Assembly: GCA_034769895.1 (NCBI GenBank) | Contig: CM068373.1 | Coordinates: 26,572,120-26,636,119 of the forward strand | Reading direction: 5' to 3' | DNA: 64,000 bases | Origin: Magicicada septendecula | Lineage: Eukaryota; Arthropoda; Insecta; Hemiptera; Cicadidae | In this document: piece by piece, positions 1-10,620 of the stretch | Numbering within the stretch: the stretch's first letter is position 1 | Layout: every line of letters begins with the position of its first letter | Notes under the pieces: model-generated | Database searches by the model: none | Told to the model about the DNA's origin: nothing | The model's input: only the letters and a program-made list of their open reading frames with translations | Translations under genes and position numbers: made by a program

Positions 1-108
1 TCATCGTCAGATCAGATCAGATCAGATCATGATCTGACGATGAGCTGTGAAGCTTGAAAGCGCTAATCGGGATAATTTTTATATAGTGGTGTGCAACAGT
101 GATCATTC
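1..108. repeat. Right half of a foldback (MITE-like) element
   Basis: Positions 1-43 form a near-perfect palindrome: arms TCATCGTCAGATC and GATCTGACGATGA enclose a short AGATC tandem repeat. From about 44 to 108 the sequence matches the right arm of the copies at 5857-6038 and 48534-48627, including GTGGTGTGCAACAGTGAT and the end ATTCTG. The left arm would lie outside the window. No coding capacity is seen. Confidence 0.65.
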
Positions 109-196
109 TGCTTATTACAAAACAGATAATTGACAGAAGTCAACCAATCAGCGAAACGCACTGAGGCATTACAGAACAAAAGGCTACACACAATAT

Positions 197-897
197 CGTT
201 AGTCACTCGTCCGCTGGTTGACAGTCAGTGTTTACAGGAAGGTTAATGATTTACCCCGCCCGCTTAACCTTTCCTTGTCCCCCGATCGCGGACCCAAGCG
301 CTCAGCTATGCGCCGGTAGCAGTACAATGGAGAACGTTAGTCTGCAACTATCTCGGCTATCCCAGAAGAGCCCAGCTGTAATGTATGTTGTGCGTACATA
401 TCGCTACTGTGAGAAGAAAGACAATTACGTGAGGCTTATTATGCGTCAACAATGGAGGTTGTTCCACACCGCACCAGTCCGCGCACACTGTGTTCAAGGC
501 CAGACATCGACACTGTTTCCAGTTGAGTCAAGAGCCTCTGTAATAGACACTTGTTTAACATGTCAGCCAAAAAGTGACAGATTATTCTGGCATCTCAGCG
601 GGGTATAAATATAAGCATCCAACGACCGACGGTCAGTCAGTTCATGTCGGGCGATTTACTCAGTGCATCTCACTAGTGATGTATTAGTGAAAAGTGATTA
701 TTGTGCAGGACTCTATTAGTTGACATTATTATACGCTGTGGACAAATTTTATTTGAATTATTGTACAAGTATAATCTTGTTGAATAACATGTTGGTTACA
801 AATTATTAATTGTGATAATTAATTAGGGCTGGTGATTAGTGACTTCATTGGTGTCTTGTATTTTGTTTTCCACTGTACCAGTGAGACCGTCGTAACA
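197..897 (+). mobile_element. Solo LTR of a gypsy-like retrotransposon (family 1, copy A)
   Basis: The block from about 320 to 897 aligns with the reverse complements of 14138-14717 and 27490-28094. The 3' end reads GACCGTCGTAACA and is followed by ATAT. The same ATAT stands before position 197, where CGTTAG would correspond to the TGTTAC start of the other copies with its first base changed. That 5' end is inferred. The element has no internal domain or coding region. The 4-bp duplication and the promoter layout suit the gypsy group. The open frame at 228-608 is an accident of this LTR. Confidence 0.6.
604..637 (+). promoter_or_regulatory. LTR core promoter: TATA box plus arthropod initiator
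   Basis: TATAAATA at 604-611 is followed by TCAGT at 633-637, so the initiator A lies 31 nt after the start of the TATA box. The same TATAAATATAAG and TCAGT pair is present in the minus-strand copy at 14138-14717. This spacing is normal for an arthropod RNA polymerase II promoter and would mark the U3/R boundary of the LTR. Confidence 0.55.
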
Positions 898-1047
898 ATA
901 TCTTAAATTTTTGGTTTTCCGTCAACTCCGTTGATCACAAACTGTTATTTGCGATTAATTAAAGCTGGTGATTAGTGACGTCTGGGTGTCTGTAGTTTGT
1001 TTTCCACTGTACTACACGACGATCAGTTAGACCGTCGTAAAAATATT
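898..1047 (+). repeat. Second, partial LTR 3' end of family 1
   Basis: The stretch from about 957 repeats the end of the LTR just upstream: GCTGGTGATTAGTGACGTC, then TTTCCACTGTAC, then GACCGTCGTAAAAATATT. It is closer to the copy at 27490-28094 than to its neighbour because it carries the CGACGATCAGTTAGACCG segment. It is either the remnant of another LTR inserted in tandem or a local duplication. Confidence 0.5.
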
Positions 1048-1155
1048 ATTATTTGTACTGTTGTACTATTATCTTGTTGTTGCATCCTCTTCGTTCACTT
1101 TATTAATTTAATAATATATATAAAACTTTCACTAATGAACTTACTGTTGTCACTT

Positions 1156-1194
1156 CCCAAACGTTTCGAGATGTTGTTTCTCTTCTTCAGTGGG
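1156..1194 (-). ncRNA. Hammerhead-ribozyme-like motif in the Penelope 3' flank
   Basis: Read on the minus strand: CCCA, then CTGAAGA, one extra A, GAGA, a 7-nt loop, TCTC, GAAAC, GTT, then TGGG. This matches the hammerhead order: stem I CCCA/TGGG, the CUGANGA core, stem II GAGA/TCTC, GAAA, and a GUH cleavage triplet. Stem III is minimal, and the ACGT there is self-complementary, as in ribozymes that act as dimers. The extra base before stem II departs from the textbook core. Hammerhead ribozymes have been reported in Penelope-like elements. Confidence 0.45.
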
Positions 1195-1226
1195 TGTAAT
1201 ACTGACTGTCGATTACAGGATAACCG

Positions 1227-2723
1227 TTACGGAAAAATGGTGTGTGTGGTGGGGGTTGATGGTGGGAAGGGATTGGCGCTGAGGTTCGAATTGTGTGTGT
1301 GGATCAGTGTATCGAATACTGTATGTGATTTATAATGTATTTGTCCATTTAATATGTTGTTTGGTTGTAGTGTGTGATATCTGTATATTTCAAATTGTTC
1401 AACTGTGTTTAGTTTTCTACTTTTAGGTAAGTAGTGTAATATTTCCATGTTGTGTTCTATGTTTGTGTAACTGTGATTTTCGTTATGTAAATGTGTGGAA
1501 AATGTGGAATGTATGTAGTTTGTGGTGAGGGCTTTTAAATGTTCAGAAAATCTGGAAGAAAAAGATCTTCCTGTCTGGCCGATGTAAAATTGTTGGGAAT
1601 CATTACAATTTAATTTATAAACTCCTGTTTTGCTGTATGTGTCAATGTCTTTGGTAGTATTATTTATGTGTTTTCTAATGGTGTTGTTGGTTCTGTAGTC
1701 TACCTTATAATTGTGTTTCCTAAATGTGTTTGCTATTTTATGTGTATTGGAATTGTAGTATGTAAGTGTTATGTATTTGCTGGGTTGTGTGCTGTTGGTC
1801 AGATGTGCTTTACTATTTGTGTTGAGGATTCGTTTGTGTAGTTTATTTATTAATTCGGGGTTGTATTCATTTTTGACTGCTATGTAATTAATTGTGTTTA
1901 ATTCATCTTGGTAGTCATGTGTGTTTAGGGGTATTGAAGTGAGCCTATGGAGCATGTAGTTGAAAGCTGCATGTTTGTGTTGAGTTGGGTGGTTGGATGT
2001 GTTGTGTATGACCATGTCTGATGTGGTGGGTTTTCTGTATATTTTGTATGTGTGTGTGTTGTTTGTTTTGGTGATTGTAAGGTCTAAGAAGTTTATGCTG
2101 TCATTTAATTCTATTTCAAGTGTGAATTTTAATTTATGGTGTATAGTGTTAATGTATTTGTGGAAATTTTCTATTTGTCTTTCGTTGCCGTTGTAAAGGA
2201 GTAAAATGTCGTCAACATACCTGTGCCAATATATTATTTTAACGGTGTATTTGTTGTTGTTCAGTATGTGTTCCTGTTCTATGGTGTGTATAAATATTTC
2301 GGCTAGTATACCTGATATAGGGGAGCCCATGGGTAGTCCATCTGTTTGTGTGTAATACATGCTATTGTTTGCGAAATAATTTTGATCTGTGATAATTTTA
2401 GTTAGATGGATGATCTCTTTTTTGAGTGTTTCAGGTGTGTTATTTATTTTTAATAATTGTTCTAATGTAATTATGGTTTCTTTTATGGGAACATTGGTGT
2501 ATAGGTTTGTTATGTCGAATGAAGCAAGTGTGGAATTGTGGGGAATGTGTACATGTTGAGTTTTATTCACTAGATCTAAATTATTTTTGACAGTGGTGTT
2601 GTTTGTTAAATTTATGCTATTTCTGATCAATTTATCTAAATGTCTAGCTATTTTGTGTGCAGGTGCTTGTGTGTTGTTTATAAGTGGTCTGATGGGAATA
2701 TTGGGTTTGTGTAATTTCGGCAT
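1227..2723 (-). pseudogene. Penelope-like RT plus GIY-YIG endonuclease, nonsense-interrupted
   Basis: The 498-residue frame shows RT motifs in order: PKLHKPNIPIRP at the start, FDITNLYTNVP (Asp 70, catalytic motif A), GLPMGSPIS (129-137) and YVDD (169-172). A GIY-YIG nuclease follows, with GVYKL (367-371), YIGQTGR (380-386), Arg 391 and a downstream Glu in TVEQFEIY (441-448). RT and nuclease together would copy the RNA and cut the target. The first ATG is directly preceded by an in-frame TAA. Upstream of it the same frame stays open for about 50 codons and includes DPTPKYHKQ, the expected lead-in to the LPKxHKP motif. The TAA is therefore most likely a mutation inside a longer ORF, and the element is inactive. 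Confidence 0.8.
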
Positions 2724-2880
2724 TTAGTGTAGGGGCGTTTGGTTAATTTGTTTTAGATATTTGATGTTGTCAGGTGATACTATGTGTTTTGTGTTATTTA
2801 GGGTTTTGTTTATTTGTTTGTGATATTTAGGGGTGGGATCTTTATTTAATTTAGTGATGTTGTTTTCATTAAAAAATATT

Positions 2881-3374
2881 TATTGTGCTATTGTACAATT
2901 GTTTCACAAAAATAATGTCTCCAATGAAAGGTCGAGACATCGATACCCAGATATTGGTCGGATCCTGTTGCTCAGGCTTGCTGCTACGAAATGAGGGTAT
3001 TTTTCATTCTGTCGCTCTTTTGTTATGGTAGCTTTGTGTCATCTTCTGTTTGGTAATTTTGGTAGACAGTTAACATTTTGCGCAAAAGGGGCTTACCTCC
3101 CAGTGTTCTGGACTCTGTGGCTGAGTTCAACCGGTTCGTGCTGGGCAACGATTGTACACTAAGCAGTCAGTGTTAGTCTTCAGCGGTACAGTGTTATAAG
3201 CTGCTGGAACCATGCCGTGCCTTGTAAAAAAAAATCATGAATCACCTTTAGTAAATGTAGGTAACTTGCAAGGTTACTCTCTATGTCAATCCTCTGGCAG
3301 GTCGAGTGCGATCAATCTGGTCTTTCCACAGGCCGGGTCTCTAAACTAAGACAAATCTTGTTTTATTATCATCA
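2881..3374. other. No recognisable feature
   Basis: Host-like sequence of mixed composition. I see no ORF, repeat boundary or RNA gene here. Confidence 0.4.
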
Positions 3375-3720
3375 TCATTATCACCACTCCAAGGACTAGG
3401 CCTTAGACCTGTTCCGGGACCCATCACATCCTCAGTATACCGACATTTCTCTTCATACTAGGGTCATAACCAAAGGCAGCCGAAGGTGCGTGGATATCAG
3501 GTATGCACTTCAAGTGTTCACACCATCTCCTTCTGTAGTCTTCAATATTTTGGTGCAAATATACAACGTTTAAATCGCGTCTAATATCCTCAGCCTTTCT
3601 CCGATTCAAGAGAGAACAACCTTGAACCTTTCTTAGAAATTTCATTTCGGCTACCTGAATCCTCTTCACGTTTCTGTTACCAAGAATCCATGCCTCACTA
3701 GCATACAGGAATGTGGGTAT
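3375..3720 (-). pseudogene. LINE reverse transcriptase C-terminal fragment (family L)
   Basis: The minus strand encodes IPTFLYASEAWILGNRN followed by RIQVAEMKFLRKVQGCS and a DIRRDLNV segment. This is the post-RT region common to many insect LINE proteins; compare RIQAAEMRFVRHVAECS at 28.9 kb. About 80 codons are open. An ATG-rich, microsatellite-like tail lies at 3368-3390 on the 3' side. No RT catalytic motifs remain. It is a decayed 3' end. Confidence 0.65.
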
Positions 3721-4151
3721 TATTCTTCCGTGTTTTATTTTTCAGGTACCTATGAATTATTCCACACATGCGTCTAAATTTTGTTAGCTTACTATCCCAA
3801 TCGATATCAGTTCCATATGAGATATTACTACGCAGGTAATTAAAATCTTGTTTTAATAAAGATTAATAATTTTTAGTTTTTCTGAATTTATGTCTTCTGC
3901 TTCGTTATAGATTTTAGTTTTTTTGAGTAAAGTTAGTTCTGTCATTTGTATTACGTTAGCCTCTTTTTATTTTACGCTGGGACGTTTCTTATCTTTTTAT
4001 TATGGCACCCAGTAGCAAATAATAATGTAATCGCACTGTGACAAGCCCTGCTTGCACTTCTTTTTGGGGGGAAAAGCATTCTCCATTGTTCTGTCTGCAG
4101 TCAGAGGATTTATTTAGCTTTTCTGAATTGTACAGAAGGTGAACATGTAAT

Positions 4152-4656
4152 TTGATTTATAAGCAGGGTGTCTCTAAGTGCAGGGTGGATGAGAATCCTA
4201 GACTGCTTACTGCTGATACACCTGTTAAGCGGTGCGACTTTGGTAAAGCCAATGTCAATAATGCTAGTGTCAAAGAAAAGAATGCACTAGCTCCTCAAGA
4301 CGATTTCACGGTATTTACGGTTGGAGATTCTGCTGCTGGAGCAGACAGAGCAAACAGTAGAGTCCCCAAGGGATGAGCTGAAGTCTCTGAGGAAGGAAAT
4401 CAATCTTCTTCGTAAAGTGAATATTAGTCAAAAATCCACTAACTCTGAGCTTCAGTTAGGCAACCACCTAACGCTTAAAAAAAGTGACGGCGAGAACGAA
4501 GTCCTAACTGTGAAGGCTGTCGATGAGAAGAGTCGAAGAAGAGTACACCTCCCGGAAATCATCAGGCATCGGAGTCCATCCTCTTTTCCTGGCACGCTTG
4601 ATACTCAGAAAAGAAGGAATGTAGATATAAAAACATTCTTTTATAAGCATTGTTAG
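4152..4656 (+). pseudogene. Charged coiled-coil-like frame, possible LINE ORF1 remnant
   Basis: Two overlapping frames join near 4330 as if by one frameshift. The upstream part contains DENPRLLTADTPVKRCDFGK, and the downstream part contains DELKSLRKEINLLRKVN, a short heptad-like segment. It lies directly upstream of a LINE C-terminal fragment on the same strand, which fits an ORF1 remnant. No zinc knuckle or other diagnostic motif is visible. The assignment is weak. Confidence 0.25.
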
Positions 4657-5010
4657 AAGTACCATGACTTACGGCTTAGAAGTTTGGACTATTAACGAAC
4701 ACACAAGAACAAAATTAATGAAAGCAGAGATGTTCGGCAAGAGTATCCAGACGTGAGAAAATTACAAATGAAGTCATTAAGGACAGAATAAATGTGAAAA
4801 ATTTAATTGTTGTTTTTATCCGAACAAAAAAATTACAATGGTATGGACACACGGAAAGAATGACACAGGAAACATTGCCAAGGAGAGTTATGGAATAGAC
4901 CCCACCAAGAATAAGGAAAAGAGGAAGACCACCCATCACCTGGATAGAAGAAATTCAGATTATATTGAGGGTACGAGAAATTGAAGAAGATTTTTAGGTG
5001 GACAAGTAGC
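4650..5010 (+). pseudogene. LINE C-terminal fragment (family L)
   Basis: The plus strand reads TMTYGLEVWTINEHTRTKL, then after a frame change RREKITNEVIKDRINVKN, and LQWYGHTERMTQETLPRRV followed by RKRGRPPITWIEEIQ. These are the conserved post-RT motifs of this LINE family. The fragment mirrors the antisense copy at 6340-7250. At least one frame break and a stop near 5000 show that it is not functional. Confidence 0.65.
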
Positions 5011-5850
5011 AGAGGTAGATGAGAATCCAATCACTTCTGTAATCTTTGGTTCCGGAAAACGTGTAAACATTCTACAGCCAGAATAATAAATAAAATGAAT
5101 GCAGGTAAATCCTGTGATTCCTACCATCCGCTATACCTACAGGGTTTTGCTTCCAGCAGTGTAAGATTCCGACAAGGCGTGAGGAATTTAAAATAAGGTA
5201 AGGGCAATTTACTTACAGTTTACAATAATATTTACAATTTAAATTTTCTTTTTCTAACAGCTCACCAATTGTTCGAGTCATTTCAGAGGTGTAAATTATT
5301 TAACCATACACGTTTTCATTAGGTGAAATTCTCGTAATTTTTATATTAGACAATTGGAAAACGCCACTTTTTAATCCCAAAAAATAAAGTATACAAAAGA
5401 GTTCATTTCTAAATAGTTGAATGTAAAGGAAAATACGCAGCCAGTACATAGATGTACAAAAATTAGACAGACTTTATACTTGTTTAAATACTCATCGACG
5501 TTACCAAACACAACAGAGAAAGGCAAACACAGACCCCTCGCTGTGCGCTGTGTGCTGCCGCGCTCAATCTCTGTTTACTGTTTAAAATCTATTTTGCTTT
5601 ACCTCAACTGCAACAGAAGCTCTGATTTCTAAAGCCGTTCCATTTGTAGCTGTAAATCTTTCTGAACTTCATCGTTTTATTTCATGCTCAAAACCTTTTT
5701 ATATGATCTTTCAATTAACTTTTGTCTTATTAACTAAATTGCAATCAAAATGAAAACACACGATTTTATGAATTTTTGGTTTACAAAAAGTTTAACATTT
5801 ATGATGTGAAAAAGGTATATAATTAAGAAAGTTGTGTTGGTGGTTATAAT
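5011..5850. other. No recognisable gene
   Basis: AT-rich sequence. Only a short outer flank shared with the foldback element (from about 5828) can be assigned. Confidence 0.4.
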
Positions 5851-5856
5851 CACAAA

Positions 5857-6038
5857 CAGAATTATTACTGTTGCACACGACTTTAAAAAAATTATTCCGA
5901 TTAGCGTTTTCAAGCTTCACAGCTAATCGTCAGATCGGAAAAATGAGCTCATTTTTCCGGATCAGACGATGAGCTGGGAAGCTTGAAAGCGCTAATCGAA
6001 TAATGTTTCTATAGTGGTGTGTAGCAGTGATAATTCTG
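5857..6038. repeat. Complete foldback (MITE-like) element
   Basis: Two inverted arms of about 80 bp meet in a second, perfect palindrome, GGAAAAATGAGCTCATTTTTCC, so almost the whole element can fold on itself. The arm ends are CAGAATTATTACTGTTGCAC on the left and its near complement ending ATTCTG on the right. Outside the left arm, GTTGTGTTGGTGGTTATAAT is shared with the right flank of the copy at 48534. The central loop differs from the AGATC-repeat loop at position 1, so the loop evolves quickly. Confidence 0.75.
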
Positions 6039-6339
6039 TTTGGAAAAAGGTATAGTGTAAAGGTGAGTTTTTGTTTAAATAGGTCGTATTTCTTTACAAA
6101 GTCTTGACATTTATTATGTTGGTAACTTTGGAACAGCAAAAGTATTGCGATTAGAATATTTTCAGATGTAAATACATTGTTGTCGAAGTTCCTGTTGCCT
6201 AAAATAATGTTCTGAGTTGACGTCCCTCCCTTTGGCATTTGTGGCCGGGATGAGTCGTTTGTCTTTTTTGACTCTCGTCCTTACTAAACACTCATTCAGT
6301 AGAAAAACCTACATTAGCTACAGGAGCTGTGCCCACCAA

Positions 6340-7250
6340 ATCTATTATTATTATTCTGAAGATTACAGAAGTAATTGAATTGTCATCTTCCACTGCTGCT
6401 TGTCCATCCAAAAATCTTCTTCAATTTCTCGTTCCCTCTATATAGTCTGAATTTCTTCTAGGTATTCAACTGATTAGTGGTCTTCCTCTTTTCCTTCTTC
6501 CTGGTGGGGTCCATTCAATAACTCTCCTCGGAAATCTTTCCTGTGTCATTCTTTTCGTGTGTCCATACCATTGTATTTTTTGTTTTGTTTAGATAACATC
6601 AATAATTGAATTTTTTACATTCATTTTGTTCTTAATGACTTCATTTCTAATTTTCTCAAGTCTGGATTCTCTAGCCAAACGTCTCCAAAAGACCATTTCT
6701 GCTGTCATTAATTTTGTTCTTGTGTGTTTGTTAGTAGTCGACACTACTGAGCCGTAGTTTCATGATACTTCTAACAATGGTTTTAAGTATTTTGGTTAAA
6801 ATTTCTGCTGTAATATGATTATCCCACAGGATTCCATTTAATATAGATATAGCCACCTTTTGAAAATTAATTCTGAATTTTATTTCTTTGTTTTGCTTTC
6901 TACTGGCCGTAATTTTTACCCCTAAATACTTGTATTCCTCTGTATATTAAATCTTCCCCGTGTTTCCCTCCAATATCAAGTTTTGATGAAAGTCACCTAT
7001 TGCCATGTATTTTGTTTTATTTATATTTACCTTTAGTCCCCATTTCTGATGTTCCTGTATTAATTTTATAGTCATGTACCCAACGTCTTCAAAATCTTGA
7101 GCCAAAAGTAATTGGTCATCAGCAAACTGTAATGAATAAACTGTATCAACATCAAGTGGAAATCACATGTTCCTGTACATTTTTGTCCAAGTCTCTATTT
7201 CTTTCTCCGTATAAATTTTGAAAAGAGTGGGTAAAATGAATGGATTACCT
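6340..7250 (-). pseudogene. LINE reverse transcriptase fragment (family L), antisense
   Basis: The minus strand keeps LQFADDQLLLAQDFEDV near 7100, the catalytic FADD box with flanking residues, followed by WGLKVNINKTKYMA. Closer to 6500 it encodes QWYGHTKRMTQERFPRRVI and GRRKRGRPL, which match the sense fragment at 4650-5010. Frameshifts and stops break the frame throughout. Confidence 0.65.
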
Positions 7251-9009
7251 GCATTCATGAAAGTGTAAATTATCTAGAGACGGTCCAGAGGCGTGTATGC
7301 GTCCTCGCTCCTTTGACGGATTCTATGCGTCCACGTGGGAGTCTGTCTCTGTTACGTGCTGGCCATTCGATGTCCGAGTCTGAACTAACTAAACCTTTAA
7401 CATCCACCAAGGACGTTGCAAAAAGTAGTCGCTAGGGTTTTATCTACTTACGGAAATATTTCGTTTAGGATCGTAAATACTTTGCGGGATAAAATATCGA
7501 ACAGGTTTTTTTAGGTTTGTCTAGCCTCTTTTTCTTTTTCATTGTATGTACCAGTAGAATGTAACCTTTTCATTCTACACATCTAAGCAGAATGCTCTAA
7601 TTTGGCTTACATCAATTATTGCAAAATTGTTAATTCGTCGTTTCCTCTGTGTATTTCTGCCAGGAAACATTAGACGAGTTCCACAACATGTTTTCACATA
7701 TATACCGATAACAAATTAAGAATTTGTAATTAATTTTAAGAAATCCATATCCAGGCAGAAGCTATATAAAGGTAAGGAGTTTAATTTAACATTGAATATA
7801 TTCTGCTAAACGGCGGAATACTTTAGCGGTAACTCGTAGCTCATTCGTTATGCTGTGCTGCGGGTTTGATGCAATGCCGAGTGAACACAATCACGTCCAC
7901 CAACTGTTGGAACTATATAACTCTCTGGCTGGTTAGACGGAACTCAGTCAGTAACACTGCAACATCCACACAATAATAGGACCTACATTTCTCCACACAG
8001 TTAGTTTCCTGGTGTTTTCTTACATTAGACCTATCAGTCCACCCATCTAACCATAACTGTTGTCTTTTATCTTAAGTTTCATCGTTTACTCCAAAATTTT
8101 CATTTCGCCTCTCAGTTTTGTCATTGTCGGATGTAGATTATACAGGTTTATCATATTTATGTAGCTTAAATACGTCTTATCAACAATAATAAAATTGTGT
8201 AAATTATAGCTACAGTAAAAAAAAGTAAACAAAACTTAATATTTGATGTTGACAATTGTAACAAAAGTTGTGTGGAGTAAGTTTACTACAGCTGCCGAGG
8301 TAAAGAAGTAACGATAAATATTGGTTTATGAAATATCTGTATTTTGAGAAATAGCATGAGATTGTCTCGTATTTAGTGAAATGTATTAACAGCCAAGGGG
8401 AATGAGGTGATTAACGAAAAACGGAAACGAAAAAGGGGTTTGATGTATAATCGTCAAAGGAGATGGTCCATTTTCATTCGTCAGTCCGGAGAGTAGTAAA
8501 TCGTCAATTCCAATTGTTAGACTACAGGAAAATGTTGTGTGATTGCCTCAGTTGTGATTAACAAACAGTATGAAACAAACGTAATAAAGAAAGGAAATAA
8601 GAATTCGTTTCTTGAAAAATAGTTCAAACATGCTGCGCTATACACACAACCTGATAATCTTGAAATTTTTATGGCTTAATTGTTACTTCAGCCCTAAAAC
8701 GTGACGAAAAATTACTTATATAGTACAGTATTTGATGGATAATACCCGCGCAATAATTTTTTTTTGTAATTTACAACGTAATGAGTCTAGAACCGTTAAG
8801 CGTTTTTGTCTTCATCTTTGATAATCTGAGACTAGCTTTTTGGCAGTGTAATAATTTGATCGAGAAGGCTTTGAAGGAAGTTTTGTCTTTGCTAACCAGT
8901 CCCGCATACACAAATAAAATTTTTGGACTCCGATTTTCTAACCTCTGAGGCTTTAAGATCTTACATTATTCCGTTCATTCCTAAATTAAATAAGATAGGA
9001 CTATACTGA
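7251..9009. other. No recognisable feature
   Basis: About 1.7 kb of AT-rich host-like DNA. I see no ORF of note, repeat boundary, RNA gene or splice-bounded exon. Confidence 0.4.
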
Positions 9010-9480
9010 GTCATATCGTATAGTTTTGCGAAATAGAGAATAGTATTGAATAGTCTTCTTCTCAGATTCCGTGACTACTTTGGATGTTCATTAAAATTCT
9101 TCAATTTTAATTTTACCACAGTTGTTAGTATAGATGTCCTGTATTATTTTAATAAGGCTGACCGGCACACACCGGTCTTCTTCCCAAATATATCTAATGT
9201 ATTTTTGATGTCAATAAAATAAAGAAAACTGACTTAATATAATAAAAAAAGATTCTTCCGGGAGTTGCTTAATTGCAAATATCGCATCGAGGACAGACCC
9301 TTCCTGAATCCTTGTTGCTCAACATGAAACCTGTTCATATAGCTTAGTTTGTTAGTGAGATTAAATGTGTGTTGAGTAAATTGAATCCGCGATAATTATT
9401 TGGTTTTCGTCTTTTGCCTTTCTCGAATATTGGTATTACAATACTTGTTTTTCATTCTTTAGATGTAGTTGATGGACTAA
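9010..9480 (-). pseudogene. LINE RT palm fragment (family L), antisense
   Basis: The minus strand encodes EQQGFRKGSVLDAIFAIKQL, the classic pre-catalytic RT motif, preceded by IRERQKTKTK and followed in a shifted frame by FIDIKNTLDIFGKKTGVCRS. The frame is broken by stops and the Asp-containing palm motifs are degraded. Confidence 0.6.
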
Positions 9481-9685
9481 AGACCTGATGAATAAGAACA
9501 GAGATTTTTATTCGTAGACTTTATGGTGAGAAAACCATTTTTAATCTAGCTGTCTCATTTTAGCATAACGGTGTTGAAAATAGATAATTACATTGAGCCG
9601 CTCATCATTGTCATCACAACACATTAACCCTACTTCAGAATTTTAACTTTCTTAAAAAAAAATGTAACTAAATTATACAGCTTAC

Positions 9686-9799
9686 CTGGATGACCAGCTC
9701 ACTTGTTCAAAACCAGGAGGAGGCCTCCTAGTGGAAGAAAGGCCTCGTGCTGGGGAACCATTAGGCAATTGAATTAATGAGGTTACTTCAATTTCCAAA
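9686..9799 (-). CDS. Candidate host-gene coding exon
   Basis: On the minus strand an open frame ends at a good donor, CATCCAG followed by GTAAGC (exon end 9686). It encodes SLIQLPNGSPARGLSSTR followed by RPPPGFEQVSWSS. Possible acceptors are AG before 9799 or the AG before 9786. The second keeps the frame when joined to the candidate exon at 10184-10257. The proline-rich PPPGFE segment does not look like a transposon protein. I do not recognise the gene. The evidence is one open frame plus splice-like sites, so this is a lead only. Confidence 0.3.
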
Positions 9800-10017
9800 C
9801 TCAACAAACAACAAATTTATTGGTTCTCTAATTCCTTTTCGAAAAGCCTTACAATTTGATGTACAAAGCATGTACTTCATAGTAGCCAGAATATAGAAGT
9901 ATTTACTTAAAATAACAATGAACATGCAACAAAACCTTGACGGTAAATTTTAAAACCTTTACAAAAAATATAATTTCAATATTTTGGCAATAAATTATTA
10001 ATAACATTTATAATTAA

Positions 10018-10168
10018 AAAAATAAATCCAGAGGTTTTCAAAATTTAATACGTCTAATAACAATATTTTATTAATAATTTAATACTGTTTGATTCATTAT
10101 TAACATTAATAAATAAAAAAAATAAATCGAGAAGTTTTCAAAATTTAATACTTCTAATAACAATAAGT
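10018..10168. repeat. Tandem duplication with a period of about 100 bp
   Basis: The block AAATAAATCCAGAGGTTTTC plus AAAATTTAATACGTCTAATA near 10020-10060 recurs near 10121-10163 with few changes. This is a local duplication in AT-rich, probably intronic, DNA. Confidence 0.6.
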
Positions 10169-10183
10169 TTTTTTTTTTCTTAC

Positions 10184-10257
10184 AGGACACCTCTGGTTGT
10201 ACTATTTTAATTAATTCACACAAACAACATGCACCATCTGAAATCTCAATCAAAAAA
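10184..10257 (-). CDS. Candidate host-gene coding exon
   Basis: The minus strand shows a pyrimidine-rich acceptor, GTTGTTGTCCTTAG, directly before position 10257 and a donor, CCT followed by GTAAGA, after 10184. The 74-bp exon is open and encodes LIEISDGACCLCELIKIV followed by QPEVS. Joined to the exon ending at 9686 by way of the AG before 9786, the frame stays open. No family is recognised, and a chance pairing of splice-like sites cannot be excluded. Confidence 0.3.
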
Positions 10258-10600
10258 CTAAGGACAACAACAATACAATTAGTAAAGGTATAATGTTAAA
10301 TATAATTTGGTAATTATGTTCTTTAGTATGACATTCACCATGTGTGTGCTCAATTTTTTTACTAAACTTGTATAGCTCAATGTTTTTCTGATTTCCTAGT
10401 GCACATCATTATTAAAAAAAAAATATCAAATAACCAGGTCTCTCAAAATGTAAAATGTTCTATACATACACATGTGTTTATACGAATGACTAGATCCATA
10501 ACACTATTTATATATACTCATCACTCAACAATTAATTAATATAGTCATTCAACATGTTTTAAACTGAGCCAACATTATTAAGTTCCATTAGATTTATGAA

Positions 10601-10620
10601 TATATATATATATATATATA
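10601..10620. repeat. (TA)10 microsatellite
   Basis: Ten uninterrupted TA units in AT-rich DNA. Confidence 0.9.

Larger units (their letters stand above)
1050..2880 (-). mobile_element. Penelope-like retroelement, 5'-truncated
   Basis: The element holds a reverse transcriptase and GIY-YIG endonuclease frame (1227-2723) with about 170 bp of 3' flank down to the LTR fragment at 1047. The same frame continues upstream beyond a stop codon to about 2880, where the similarity ends, so the N-terminal part of the protein is missing. A hammerhead-like motif lies in the 3' flank. Neither end shows a clear duplication. Retroelements that join this RT type to a GIY-YIG domain are Penelope-like elements. 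Confidence 0.8.

Noticed and set aside
228..608. 126-codon open frame at the left end
   Set aside because: It lies within a solo LTR upstream of its promoter and has no recognisable domain.
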